Assembly (NCBI GenBank): GCA_020809705.1
Contig: CP085825.1
Location: 5,394,001-5,458,000, forward strand
Source: Calonectria ilicicola
Lineage: Eukaryota > Ascomycota > Sordariomycetes > Hypocreales > Nectriaceae
Length of the DNA stretch: 64,000 nucleotides
Reading direction: 5' to 3'
The translations under genes were made by a program, and so were the position numbers. Shown piece by piece: positions 51,140 to 62,610 of this stretch. Position 1 is the first letter of the stretch. Each line of letters opens with the position of its first letter. A model generated the notes under the pieces. That model was given only the letters and a program-made list of their open reading frames with translations, ran no database searches and was not told the origin of the DNA.

Positions 51140-51734
51140 GTATTCCCGTCTCGCATTCCCCAGACATTTTCTAGGAAATGCTAGCCCTGGAATCTCTGGC
51201 CCACCCAGGTTGGGCTCCGTAGCGACTTTCACAACTTGAACAGGCCTTTCTATTCGGAGACGTCTTCAGGTCGGTTTTTTCTAATAACTAACATACACCA
51301 AAAGTTTTTTTTTTTTCTTTTCCATTATTAGCCCATTGGGTTGGGCTTGGAACAAGTCATTTCGCACACAATGCAAATCTCGATCTCGTCATGATAGTGC
51401 CATCGAATATTGGCCGCTTCATTTACATTTAATAACCACAGCAGATGCACATAGGGTATGCGAAGGTCATCTGCCCAAAAGGAAACTACCTCGTATACTA
51501 GACGTGTCGAGCGTCGTAGTCCCGGCCATGGACAGCATGCGGGCAGGTCTCTTAGATCTACACAATCTTACTTTTGCGTGTTTGTAGTTAGGATTTCGGC
51601 TTTGCTAGATCAATATAATTCGATTTTGAAGCACATCAATTGCGTCAAGATGCAATCTTTGCACGTGTAGACATCGCCATCACCAATCATGCACAAGAGA
51701 TATTTGTGATATTCCCCTTTGCGCATTAGCAGAC
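51140..51734. other. Convergent 3' region of pap1 and dml1
   Basis: About 600 bp between stop codons, with a T-run near 51,306-51,316. No gene is seen. Confidence 0.5.
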
Positions 51735-53380
51735 TCATGAATCGTCATTGTCATCATCACTGCCGCTCGACCAATCCTCCCGGTATGCTTCAGCGAGTTC
51801 AGCCAGTCCATTACCAAGGCCCTCACGCTCGTCAAGTCTGACGAGCCGAGTCACTTCAGATCTTAGGCTCTTAATCCGCGGCGCTATTAAGGTATTGGTT
51901 GACAGGTCAGTGAGAATACCAATATCCACTTGGTCAGTGGATTGTGGGAAAATGCTTGGATAGCTATCCAGCAGTGGGAATTTCAGTGCCGTTTCATATC
52001 TGATTGGTCAGTATAATACTTCTATCAGTTCACTGGGCCGTGTTGCAAGATAACCTACTTGCGAAGAACAGACTTCCCTATAACGAGCCGATCATACCGG
52101 TCAGAGAGATCCTCGTCATCGCCAAGAGGCTTGAGGCAGCGACTGGATATGACTTGGCCAAATATTTTGACATGACGGTCCTTTTTCAAGCTGCGGTCCC
52201 GGCCCAACTGGAAGAAATCAATATCAATGCGATTGTCGTTCAAAGGGTCTGTAGTTGATGCAATTGACGTCTGCATTGTGGACAAAGGTTGATTTCCCGC
52301 CGGATTCAAGCATTCAGCAAGGTAGTCGAGCGAGGCGACCTGATTACCGCTGTCTTTTGTTAGTCGCGATGGCAGAGTCGCAGTCTCGAAAGCTGCAGCC
52401 ATAACAGCAGATGTGTGCCACATCGAGTGGGTGTCGATCGCTAGACTGGGAGAAAGGTCCCCTTCTTGTAAAGCCAGCGGGACAAGGGTAGAGGCCCTAT
52501 CGCATAATTGATCAATGCTATGGGCAGTATTAACAAGACGAAGCTGGCGCTTTGCTCTAGAGATGCCAAAAACAGAGCCCTGGAGACCCCAAATCCAAAT
52601 ACAACTCTTAGGATACTCATCACGCAGGGACTCGATGTATGAAGAAGCAAACCCGCCCCAGGCATCATCGATTGAAGTGAAAACCTGAATGCCTTGCATG
52701 AGGTCGCATTCTTCCGCAAAGGGGCGCCAGTCTCGGTCAATTAGCTCATGCTCCTTGTCGAGAGTGTTGAAGAGCTCATGGCCCATGGAGAAGCGCTCAA
52801 ATGGCATGGTAGTGGAGTTGAGCTCAAAGTCATATAGTTGGATCAGGGACCGAGGATGGAAAAAGGAACGAGAAAAGTCAGACCAATACCGAACCGTCGA
52901 TGTGGTCAACCTTGGGGGGTTCGTGCCTGTGTCCAGGCTCTGTTGGTACGCACTGGGCTCAATGGGCTGTTGCTTGTGTATAGTTGAGGGTCCCGACCTA
53001 GGGGTGGTACATTAGAGAATCATGGTGGAAATATATATTGGGTCTACTGACTTACCAGAGGGCATCGGGCGTGGCCTCGGATTCAGGCTCATACAGGGCA
53101 TTGATTTTGCGGAGTGATCCAAAACCGCCTTTCAGATCGTAAATGACGGTTCGAGGCAGGAATGTTTCTGATCCGTCAGAGCCCACTCCAGCTCTCCAGT
53201 GAATATTGTGGTCTATGGGAGATTTGTCTTCTGAGCTGTAGGTAAAATATGACTCCTGCGTTGAGTCAGTGATGCCCAAGAATCTAATGATTAGGATATC
53301 GATTTAACCTGTGCGTTCCAAAAGTGGGTAGCGGCATAATTGCTGGCCTGCCCCAGCTGGAGAGTGACTATCTCACGCAT
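51735..53380 (-). CDS. dml1: Misato/Dml1 tubulin-like mitochondrial inheritance protein
   Basis: Dml1/Misato proteins combine tubulin-like segments and are needed for mitochondrial DNA partitioning and morphology. Four exons (53309-53380, 53056-53255, 52059-52997, 51735-51999) close in frame as 491 residues, the expected size. The N-terminus [20 protein letters not shown] is the Misato segment, with FWNAQ spliced to ESYFTYS. The family block [15 protein letters not shown] appears as [20 protein letters not shown]. The middle holds [20 protein letters not shown] and [22 protein letters not shown], the tubulin-like core. The C-terminus is acidic ([10 protein letters not shown]). Introns are 52-74 bp with consensus ends. 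Confidence 0.92.
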
Positions 53381-54131
53381 TGCTACAGAGGCGAGATGTA
53401 ATACAGATATAGAGGCAGGAAATATCAAAACCAGCACGATGCACGCAGGTACGTCTGGACAAGTGGAGGAGAAAGTCGAAACACAGTGCTACTGTCAAAC
53501 CCTCTGCATCCACCTACCCTGTACCTCATTGGGTGCTGCACTCAAGCAATATTTCACGTCGCCGCATGTACAGCCACGAAATCGTTACACACGATCTGCT
53601 GGGCTTAGGTCTGATTAGTTACTAATCCAATTTAATCAGTTTTGAGTCACTGGGGTGATATAGGACATACGAAGTAGGAAAAAACCCTCTCAGCAGGTTG
53701 GGAATCAAGTCGAAAACCATTGTTTTTTACTTTGGTTTTTTTTTTTTTTTTTTTACAGATATTGGGACCATATGACTCTACCTCGGAGGCCCCCACAAGT
53801 GGCTCGAGAGAATAAGTCAAGCCGACCTGATGGATAAGAGGGATGAGGGTGCATTCCACAAGCATTTATTCCTAGTCGATAAGCAGCAGGCATGCGGCAG
53901 CAGCAACAGGACCAGGGTTTGATGCTCCGTGCTTTCCGCCAAAATTTGCATCGCTAGATTGACCCGATAGCCAGCTTTTGACGTGGCATATCCGCTTCCA
54001 AACCACCGAGAAGAATCGATTACATCCGGACGTACATCTGCCCCACTACGGACGAAAGAAGTCACTTCTTGGAACCTGCAGAGCAAGAGAAAGGCAGCGA
54101 GCCCGCAGAAGGAACACTCTTAGCCTAAACC
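53381..54131. other. Divergent promoter region, dml1 and the peroxiredoxin-like gene
   Basis: About 750 bp between outward starts. It contains a T-run of about 17 near 53,739-53,755. No gene is supported. Confidence 0.5.
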
Positions 54132-54833
54132 ATGTCACAAGACACCAATAGCTCTACCAATACTGCCAGAAACAACGGGTTCTGGCAGGGATTCGAGACT
54201 TGGAAAACACCCCAAGCTAAAGACGTCGCTCCAGCACCGAAGGTCGGCTTTAAAGCTCCGTCATCCACCCGCTTCCCGTTGCCAGATGGTCGTCCGACCT
54301 TGATCGTGTTTCTCCGCCATTGTGGCTGTCCATGTCGGTCTTCTCCCCTCATGCCATCCTCGACATCAGTGAACAAAACTGTATGTGCTAACAGAAGCCT
54401 GTCGACCTTAGTTGCTGAAAAGACATTCAAAAGCCTGTCAGATTTGTCAGGCAAGTACAAAAATGTGCACTGCATAGCCGTATCTCACTCATCTGCCGCT
54501 GCCACCGACGAATGGATTCCCAAAGTTGGTGGCTCTTGGTCAATTGATGTCATGATTGACGAAGATCGTGAGCTATATGCCCAATGGGGACTGGGGATCT
54601 CCTCGACCTGGCACGTTGCCAACCCCGTCACCCTGTGGTCGGCTGTTAAACTCGCCAAAGATGAGGATATTTGGAACCGGAATGCCACGAGCGGCTCGCG
54701 ATGGCAGCTGAGCGGTGCTTTTGCCGTGGACCGAGACGGTACTATACGTTGGGCTCACATTGCTCGAACAGCAGATGATATCTCGGACCTCAAGGCAGGC
54801 ATTGAATCTCTCAGCGTTGAGCCTTCTTCATAA
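54132..54833 (+). CDS. Peroxiredoxin-like protein, AhpC/TSA family 2
   Basis: Two exons (54132-54333, 54412-54833) give 207 residues. The fold is thioredoxin-like: beta strand PTLIVFLRH leads into the CxC site RHCGCPFAEKTF, where Phe67 is completed across the splice. The N-terminal block FWQGFETWKTPQAKDVAPAP and the C-terminal AFAVDRDGTIRWAHIARTADD are typical of the fungal AhpC/TSA antioxidant group (PRXL2-like). An oxidoreductase role toward peroxides or disulfides is inferred from family; the CGC pair differs from the single peroxidatic Cys of classical 2-Cys enzymes. Without splicing, the frame stays open but inserts 26 non-family residues, so the intron is preferred. Confidence 0.88.
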   Translation: MSQDTNSSTNTARNNGFWQGFETWKTPQAKDVAPAPKVGFKAPSSTRFPLPDGRPTLIVFLRHCGCPCRSSPLMPSSTSVNKTVCANRSLSTLVAEKTFKSLSDLSGKYKNVHCIAVSHSSAAATDEWIPKVGGSWSIDVMIDEDRELYAQWGLGISSTWHVANPVTLWSAVKLAKDEDIWNRNATSGSRWQLSGAFAVDRDGTIRWAHIARTADDISDLKAGIESLSVEPSS

Positions 54834-55387
54834 TCAACCTATTTAACCACCATCAACCTACAGTGTATGGTAGGGTTCCAGAGTATTGCGATGATTCGAT
54901 CTCGTCTAGATAGCCATGAAACTTGGCGGTACCTGACCTATGGACCGTACGGAATTAACCATGTATAATCTCACGCAAGAGTTCTACGGCTCATATATCA
55001 CACGCCAATCCGCCACACCCATATATTGGATCAGGACGAAATGCCCACCCACATCAGTACGAGAGAACCCAATCACAATCAATTCGAGACAATCTTTCAC
55101 CAGTTGTGAGAATATGTGCCTAGTCATTGGCAGCCAGGTTCCAGCATAGTTTGTGTTGCTTGACAGAAATCACCATACACGCTTGATGACGATGTATTTC
55201 CTATATATATTCTGATAAAACATCAATGTCAAAAATATTACATCTTGTAAATTGTAAAGAGGGGTATCTCTCGATCCTATAGATGCAAACCCTATCGAAT
55301 CATTTCTCTCAATCGGAACCATTTCTGCAAACAAACTAATACGAAGCAAGCCGGCTCGAACGTGACAGTGCCCGTGTTCCATCCATA
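54834..55387. other. Convergent 3' region
   Basis: About 550 bp between converging genes, AT-richer than the flanks. No gene is seen. Confidence 0.5.
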
Positions 55388-57463
55388 CTACCAAAATATC
55401 AGTGTACCCCATCCAGGTACCTCCATTCCGATCCTCCTGGACCCTACAAAGGCAACTGACGGTGTTTCCTCTGCCCACCCAGCATTTACCAATCGAGTTA
55501 TGACGTAGCCAAGGAGCCCGATGCTGGTCACCATTTCCAATACAAACATACCTTTTTGTCTTAGCTGGCCCCCAATATCTAGTATTCCTAGAGGGTCTTG
55601 GTGGCGACGCACCGTTCCTCGCCGAACCTCTGAACGTGGCTGGTGCTCTTCAAACCTAGCAGGCACAAGTTGGGATTTAACAGCGTGCATATAAGCGGAT
55701 TTCTCGCTCACGAGGTGACGTAGGCGTTCTGCATGTAGACTCTGTCGTAGGTTATTTGCCCAGTTATAGAACTCTAAGCGTTCCCAGCATTGAGTTCGGC
55801 TGGTCGAACCCAATGTCAGAGATCTGTTGCTAGCCAGGCTCATATTTTGTGATGAGGCTTTTATGACTCCGTGGCTATGTTTACGACGCCATTGAACACC
55901 TTTGAGTGCAGCTGAGTGTCGCAGTTGAGAACCTCCATCCAATGAAAATATGTGGTCTACTAGACTGCCCAAGTCGGTAGGGATAAGCGGCGGGATATAC
56001 TCGGAATCCATCAAGACACTGGCATCCATGGTATCATAGTCGGCTCGCGTTTCAGTGGACACGGCATAGACGCGAGAGGTCTTTGTAGATGATTGAGGAT
56101 TGGCAAAAGAGAAACAATCCAAATTCTCATCATCTAAGCATTGAGTGACTCTGTGCTTGGCCTCATCTACTTCGCTGGCACTGTACTTATCGACTTGTGC
56201 TAACACAGGGACAACGTTGGTCATTCGCTGTGCATTTTTGATATATTCTATATCTTCAGTTTCGAGACCTGGGATACATTAGCTATGAAATTGACATGGA
56301 TAATGTATTCAACACTGTACCTGTGTGCGGTATCATGTATAACAAGACGTCGACGATCGGTTCGCCCCCTGCATTCAAGAGGGCAAACAGATCTGAATCG
56401 TTCATCGGTTTGGCGAGGAGCGTAGTCAACTGTGATTGAACATAGTGAAGATCTTTCCAAGAACCCTAAAAAAGCAATTAGTAGGCATTTTTTTTGTTTT
56501 GTCAAGGGGGCGGAAGCTCACAGGGAAGTCAATGGAAGACCCGGGGCTCTCAACGAAGCAAATGTTGCGATCCAGCATCTCCCCTGCCGTTAAAGACTTC
56601 CTCCTTGCATCGGACATGATGAGCTGTGAATCCGCTTTCCACCACGGATGTGGCTTTGTGCTGGCATAAAATTCTGTGGTATTTGTTGTTGAGTTTGGGT
56701 CTAACTGATCTATATGGACAACGTGATCGCAACGTTGTGCCAAGGACCAAATGAGGGAGGTCTTCCCAAGACCTATCCTATTCATTAGCTTCGGTTCATT
56801 TATATGCTTAAGAAAAGAGAACGAAAACGAGAAAAAAAAAGGCAATGTGAGATAGTGCATCGAATTCTTACCTGGCCTGCCTGCTACCATGATCTTAAGT
56901 TTACCTAAAGTCTTGCCAACATGTGAGAATGGTTTGCGGCGAGGCACGGTTACACTCGGCATGATGAGTTGAGGTATAGAACTGTCATTGTCTTTCGTGT
57001 CCGATACGATGGGTTGTGGTACGGGCATCTCGTCCATGTTGAAATCGGTTTGATCGTCGATGGAAGGGCCAGCGATGGAACTTCTTTGTGACGAGGAGCT
57101 GCTTAGTGCTGATTCAGGGCCTGATGACCCAAGAAAGAGCGGAGTCCCGGGGTGCGAATGATAATTCAAGGGGTCTTGATCTTCACCCGACAGGGACGAA
57201 GTGCTTCCTGGAAGGGGAGCAGGAGACATTGCAGCCTGTGGCTGCGGGTTGTGATGTGGCTGGTGGTTGGGACCGTGCCGCCATTTGCGTTGGTCGTGAT
57301 ATTGGCGGAGTCTCGGAGGAGAGCAGCCTCGACCGGCCTCAAGACTCGCTTCATCGGTGATGAAACAAGTTATGGGCGCGGTCGAGGGACCGCGAATGAG
57401 GGCATCTGGACGCCCTCGCGGCTGGACGTTGGAGGATCGACTCCCTGATGGGACAGGTCGCAT
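55388..57463 (-). CDS. Septin-like GTPase with C-terminal membrane segment
   Basis: Four exons (56872-57463, 56522-56772, 56321-56465, 55388-56268) sum to 1,869 nt, 622 residues. After a disordered Pro/Ser-rich N-terminus (about 1-180), the GTPase core reads KIMVAGRPG joined by splicing to LGKTSLIWSL, a P-loop. Next come FVESPGSSIDFP in the G3 position and PVLAQVDKYS in the G4 position, where septins have AKAD. The stretch YIKNAQRMTNVVPVLAQVDK resembles the septin core. Near the C-terminus GMFVLEMVTSIGLLGYVITR is a hydrophobic helix suitable for membrane insertion, preceded by basic residues. Canonical septins end in coiled coils instead. The family call is inferred from motifs; a different TRAFAC GTPase is possible. 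The start at 57,463 (MRPVPSGS) is chosen over an ATG 30 codons upstream. Confidence 0.68.
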
Positions 57464-58166
57464 AGCGGGCGAGGGCGGCGGATCTGGCGGGCCTGTAGGG
57501 AGGGAAGCGACGCGGAGAGAGGGGGCGGATAAGTTAAGGCAAACAAAAGACAAAATAGTTGTAACGCGATGGCGACAATACAGTAATAGGCAAGTTGGAT
57601 GCTAGTGTGTGGCGTGTGAATATGAAGCGAGGGAGACTGCACGATTTGAGAGACGGATGCGACAAGTTGATGACGATGGCTTGATTTCCTGGGCAGCTGA
57701 TGGATAGTGAGGCGATAGGCCATTTCCGGTAGGCGGGGTGCGGGGGTGTTCAGTGGCTGGCTGGGGCGCTGAGGTGCCTTGTTATCCTGTGGTTTCCCTT
57801 CTGGTGGGCGGTGAGGTGTTCTGGTGGACCCCAGCCACTGCAAGCAACGCCCTAGCCTTTTCATGAGGCAGGTGATTCGCACTGGGATGAGGGGCGCACT
57901 CTGATGCACTGCAGGGAGTTTTCACAAGAGCCGACGAGTAAGACCCAGAGCCACATGCACGCTGCTGCAAGGCCAGCCTAACAGAAGCGCCGCCGACACA
58001 AGGGAAGCACCGCACCACAAACACTGGCACCCAAAGCCCAAGGCCGCTTTGATCTTCTTATTCTCTCGCAGCCCGGGACACGCCATATCCAACTGGCATA
58101 CCACGTCAGCGCAGAACTTGCACTTGTTGATTAGGTTCTGGCTCATCGCCCACCCTCATCATCATC
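57464..58166. other. Divergent promoter region of the septin-like gene and pho85
   Basis: About 700 bp between outward starts, GC-rich in its middle. No gene is supported. Confidence 0.5.
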
Positions 58167-59280
58167 ATGGACGGCAAGAGACACCCCAGTTCGTTCCAGC
58201 AGTTGGAAAAGCTGGGCGAGGGTACCTATGCCACGGTGAGTGTTGTTGCTCTATCGCGCCCTCTGTAGTTCCAGGCCGGCTGTCGCCATCGGCTTCCTTT
58301 GGAAATTTATACTTCGAAAGCATTATCGCTGACTTCTTTTTCGCTCATCTCTTTAGGTCTTCAAGGGTCGTAATCGCCAGACGGGCGAGCTTGTCGCACT
58401 GAAGGAAATCCACCTCGATTCGGAAGAGGGAACTCCTTCAACGGCCATCCGAGAGATTTCGCTCATGAAGGAGCTCAAGCACGAAAACATTGTTGCCCTC
58501 CACGATGTAATCCACACCGAAAACAAGCTCATGCTCGTCTTTGAGTACATGGATGGCGATCTAAAGCGATATATGGACACTCATGGAGAGCGGGGTGCGC
58601 TCAAGCCTACCACCATCAAGTCCTTCATGTACCAGCTCCTGAAGGGAATCGATTTCTGCCATCAAAATCGTGTCCTGCATCGCGACCTAAAGCCGCAGAA
58701 TTTGCTCATTAATAGCAAAGGCCTCCTGAAGCTCGGTGATTTTGGCCTTGCCCGCGCCTTTGGCATCCCGGTCAACACCTTCTCCAATGAGGTTGTCACG
58801 CTATGGTACCGTGCCCCCGATGTTTTGCTCGGAAGCAGAACTTACAATACCAGCATCGACATTTGGTCTGCTGGTTGTATTATGGCCGAGATGTTCACTG
58901 GTCGACCCCTCTTCCCTGGAACCACAAATGAGGATCAAATCGTTAGAATCTTCCGCATCATGGGCACTCCGACCGAACGCAGCTGGCCTGGCATCACCCA
59001 GTTCCCCGAGTATAAACCCACTTTCCAAATGTACGCTACTCAAGATCTTCGCAATATCCTTCCTGCGATTGACCCTACTGGTATCGATTTGCTTCAGCGA
59101 ATGCTCCAGCTCCGCCCCGAGTTGCGAATCAGTGCCCATGACGCCCTGCAGCACCCTTGGTTCAATGACTTGGTAATGCACCAACAACAGCAACAGCAGG
59201 CTCAACAACAACAGAATATGCAGGCACAATCTCGGGCTTATGCTCAGGCTGTGCCAAGTCAGGGGTTTGACACGTACTAG
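58167..59280 (+). CDS. pho85: Cyclin-dependent kinase Pho85/PhoA
   Basis: CDK that works with several cyclins in phosphate, nutrient and morphogenesis signalling. Two exons (58167-58235, 58357-59280) give 330 residues. The Gly loop GEGTYAT is split by the intron and continues [18 protein letters not shown]. The cyclin-binding helix is PSTAIRE within [16 protein letters not shown]. The catalytic loop [19 protein letters not shown], and the APDVLLG segment follow, with [19 protein letters not shown]. The Pho85 branch is preferred over Cdk1 because of [20 protein letters not shown] and the Pho85-type C-terminal Gln-rich tail ([12 protein letters not shown]) ending FDTY. An AATAAA sits at 59,322-59,327, about 45 bp past the stop, as a possible polyadenylation signal. 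Confidence 0.95.
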
Positions 59281-59686
59281 AGGGCCTGGTATCAAAACTA
59301 GGCATCTCGTTAACCTTTTGCAATAAATCATACTTTGTTTAAAATAGGATATCACTTGGGTGCAGCATTCTGCGGGAGCTTAGGATGTTTGTGTATCCTG
59401 GGTTTCAAGTATCATGGAGTTTTGGGGAGCTGGCATGGAATAGACTCGGAGGCGCGAAAGCAGTTGGATCATGAATGAAACTGCGTCTCTTTGGCTGTTA
59501 TTGTCTGCGTCAATTCCCACGCTGGCGACGCCTTCTTAATCAAGGCCGAAACCTGATGAAGAAGGAGGAAAAAAGAGAAACAACTAATACGAGGGAGCTG
59601 GAAGCGAGTGTGGTCTTGTCTTTCGGCGATATTCATGCCAATTTCCTTTTTCTATGTCCCGTTTATATTTAACATTTGGTCATACA
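59281..59686. other. Convergent 3' region of pho85 and taz1
   Basis: About 400 bp between stop codons. No gene is supported; small frames here are shadows. Confidence 0.5.
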
Positions 59687-60911
59687 TCAATGCCTATTCA
59701 CAAGACTGCCATCCACGGGACTCTTGAACTTTTTGGTATGAGGCTCCTTGGCCCAAGTCTCGGCCAGTGCAGCCGATTCGTCTTCTTCCACGGGGAAGCC
59801 CATGCATTCTCTCAACTTTTCAATCTCATCTCTGACCTTCTTGGCGACGGCGATTCTAAGTTCAACAGCCTCGGGGCTATTTTTAAGCACCTCAGGGTCG
59901 CCCTTTTCCACCAATCTCCTCCATGCAAGACGATATGTTCCAAAGAGGTCATCAACATCAGCTGGTTGTCCTATGATAACTCTCAGTCGGTTTCCTATGC
60001 GAGGCGCCCACTTGGGCCATCCCCTATCTTCAGGCATGACACCTTGCGTGCCATGAATAAACATGGGGATAAACTCTGGAGCTGGATCGCTCTCGAGGAT
60101 GAGTCGAGAAACACCCCACTTGAAATACCTAAGTCCACTGTTGGTGCTTTGGTGACAACAAGCTTCAGGGAAGATATGGACCCAAGCATTACGGTTAATT
60201 GCATAGGCAGCGGGCGAGGTGAAGTTGTCAACACCAGTCGTTGAGAAAGAAGGAAGATTGGGCCGTGTAGATAAAGTTACAGTTGATGGTGGAATCCATG
60301 CCGAGGGTGAAAGTGAGGATGAGTAGGAGGGGCCTGAGAGGAGTTTGATTGCTTCTCCTATTGTCGGCTGGAACAAGCCACCGTAAGGGGAATGCCAAAG
60401 ACGGTGTGTTGGAAGGACCTGGCCAAGACTGAAGAAAGTTGCTGCAGCCCTATATACACAGTTAGCAGAGGAGGATTCTTCGCTGTGGTGTTTTTCGGGA
60501 ATATGAGGGTTAAGAATTCACTTGTTCTTGAAGCAAATATCATGAGCGCCTAAGCCCCAGCGTAGGTTCGGAACATCAAACCAGTAACGTAGAGGCAATA
60601 TTCCCCAGATCAGAGGGTCATCAAGCCTGGTCGAATTACAGTCAGCACAAAAGCGCAAAGCGAAACGGATGCCAGTCTCTCATTACATACACAGCAACAT
60701 GATTACAGACGGTCAAAAGACCTCGTTCGCGACCTTGAAATTTCCGGCGGTCGAGCACACTGAGGAGGCGATCCAAGCCACGGACCTCGACGTCATTAAG
60801 ACCGTAGATAAAGGCCCGTGAGAGGATACCAACAGAGCCCACGACACCCATGGAAGCTAGGCGCCAGGGTAGGCTGGGCCGTGAGGGAGGGGGAGTGGGT
60901 GATACCGACAT
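59687..60911 (-). CDS. taz1: Tafazzin, cardiolipin transacylase
   Basis: Mitochondrial acyltransferase that remodels cardiolipin acyl chains in inner and outer membranes. Three exons (60691-60911, 60522-60626, 59687-60449) give 362 residues. The catalytic NHX4D motif is NHVAVLDDPL, with the intron falling inside it; the splice restores the Asp. Next come WFDVPNLRWGLGAHDICFKN and AATFFSLGQVLPTHR. The second motif reads WVHIFPEACCHQ, where the usual FPEG glycine is Ala. The block LRYFKWGVSRLILE with PMFIHGTQGVMPE is diagnostic for tafazzin. An insertion of about 45 Ser/Pro-rich residues lies before WVHIFPE, as in other filamentous fungi. It is divergent from the NOSIP-type gene, with 444 bp between starts. 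Confidence 0.93.
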
Positions 60912-61355
60912 TGGGAAACTGTACGGTAACCAGTGGTGTTGAATTGATCCATCCGCTCACTGAGTCTCCCAAAGAAACAAGTCCTTCTCGTCGATTTGAC
61001 TCTCTCTTAACTTCCCTCCTCGGCGCAGCGCATTCGTCGTTGGGGCCAGAGGCGCGTAATCGGAGTAGCACGCGACCGGATTTTTGGTGAGAGCCCCACT
61101 GTGTCCACCAGCATGTTCGGAGGACAAGCAATTAACTAGTTAAACGCACTAGCCGATTAGGCTCCACGGCTTTTTTAATTCATCATTCGCGACCAGCAGG
61201 TTGGAACTAATTCTCCTGCAGGCAGCCCCCTTCCCCGATACGAAGATCCTGATTGCAAGAACTTCATTGTGGCTTCTCCTGGAATTAGACCAACTTTATA
61301 GCACTTTACTTGTTTCCCTTGTCCTTTGCCTTTAAAGGGCCCCCCCGAATCCAAC
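60912..61355. other. Divergent promoter region of taz1 and the NOSIP-type gene
   Basis: 444 bp between outward starts. No gene or specific site was identified. Confidence 0.5.
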
Positions 61356-62567
61356 ATGTCGCATAGTACGTCGCCATCATGACATCCCAAGCCTTCGGCC
61401 TCGACCTGTCCTCTGGCGAAGTCCAGCCAGTTCCCTCTTTTTGAGCCCCATTACTGAGATATGCATTCTTTAAATAGGCAAGCGAAATACATCCCGGCCG
61501 GTGTTCACGTCCCACGAAAGAGCTCTCGCCAAGTCGAACTGGAGCTCAAACTCTGCTCGCCTCAACCGCGATTCCTTCCTTCCGTTTGGCTCTTGCGGCC
61601 TCTGTCTCGGTATTGCTAGTGACCCTGTCGCCTGTCGTCATGGCGACATCTTTTGCCGCGAATGCGCACTGTCAAATATCCTCAGCCAAAAAAAAGATAT
61701 CAAGCGCGCGGAGAGGGCCCGGCAGCAAGCTGAGCAGGAAGCGGCCAAGGCCAAGGCCAAGGACGATGATGAAGACAAAGAACGAGCGATCAAGGACTTC
61801 GAATTGACACAAGCTGGCCTCGAGCGAGCACAAAAACATACAAATCCCCCGTCGATATCAACAAGTGAGGATAGACATGCGTCTGTTTCAAGCGGAAGTA
61901 AAAGGAAGTTTGAGCTAGACGAGGATGAGCTTGATCGTATAGCAAAGGAGGATAAGATCAAGGCAAGAAAAGCCATCGATGATGAAAAGGTGCGTGGGAG
62001 ACTCATTTTTGTTCAGAAGCCACTGGTGAACTAAATATATTACAGGCTGCGAAACCAACACTACCGTCCTTCTGGACCCCTTCGCTCACGCCCGATGCAC
62101 AAATGAGTAAACTTCCGCCCGCTATAAAGAAAGAAAAAACAACGCCTGCATGCCCGGCTTCTTCTCGGGATGACCCTCACTCGATTTCTATGCCGAATCT
62201 CATCACTATCAACTTCAACGAAGAAGAGGATCCAGTCTCCAAGACCAAACGGAGGACGTGCCCTTCTTGCCTTAAGGTTCTATCGAACTCTTCCAGCCCA
62301 ATGATGGCGAGACAATGCGGACACGTGTTTTGTCATAGCTGTGTGAAGAAATTCATGATGGTATCTGGGAAGCAACCCGTATCTCCTGACGAACCCCCTT
62401 TGGTTTGCTATGTCTGCGACACTCCTTTAGCCTCGAAATCACGCCAACGGGACATAGGCCGAATCGAATCTATATCTGGGTTGATTCTCCTCCGCTCTGA
62501 AGGAACCGGTTTCTCGGCCCGTGGAACAAGCACTGTAGAAAGGACTGGCGTTGCTTTTCAGTGCTAG
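61356..62567 (+). CDS. NOSIP-type RING/U-box protein (spliceosome-associated)
   Basis: Homologue of nitric oxide synthase-interacting protein, a ubiquitin-ligase-like protein that in animals and fission yeast associates with late spliceosomes. Three exons (61356-61365, 61478-61989, 62046-62567) give 347 residues. The 10 nt first exon supplies MSH and the first base of Ser; exon 2 continues KRNTSRPVFTSHERALAKSN, the family start. A zinc-finger-like N-terminal half (FGSCGLCLGIASDPVACRHG, FCRECALSNIL) is followed by a Lys/Glu coiled coil (about 75-110). The C-terminal half (RRTCPSCLKVL, RQCGHVFCHSCVKKFM, PLVCYVCDTPL) ends in GVAFQC. The halves form the split RING/U-box typical of NOSIP. The stop lies only 44 bp from the stop of the converging carrier gene. 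Confidence 0.92.
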
Positions 62568-62610
62568 ATTAAGCCAAATACCTGCTCTCTAAATTGTACT
62601 ATACGGTATA

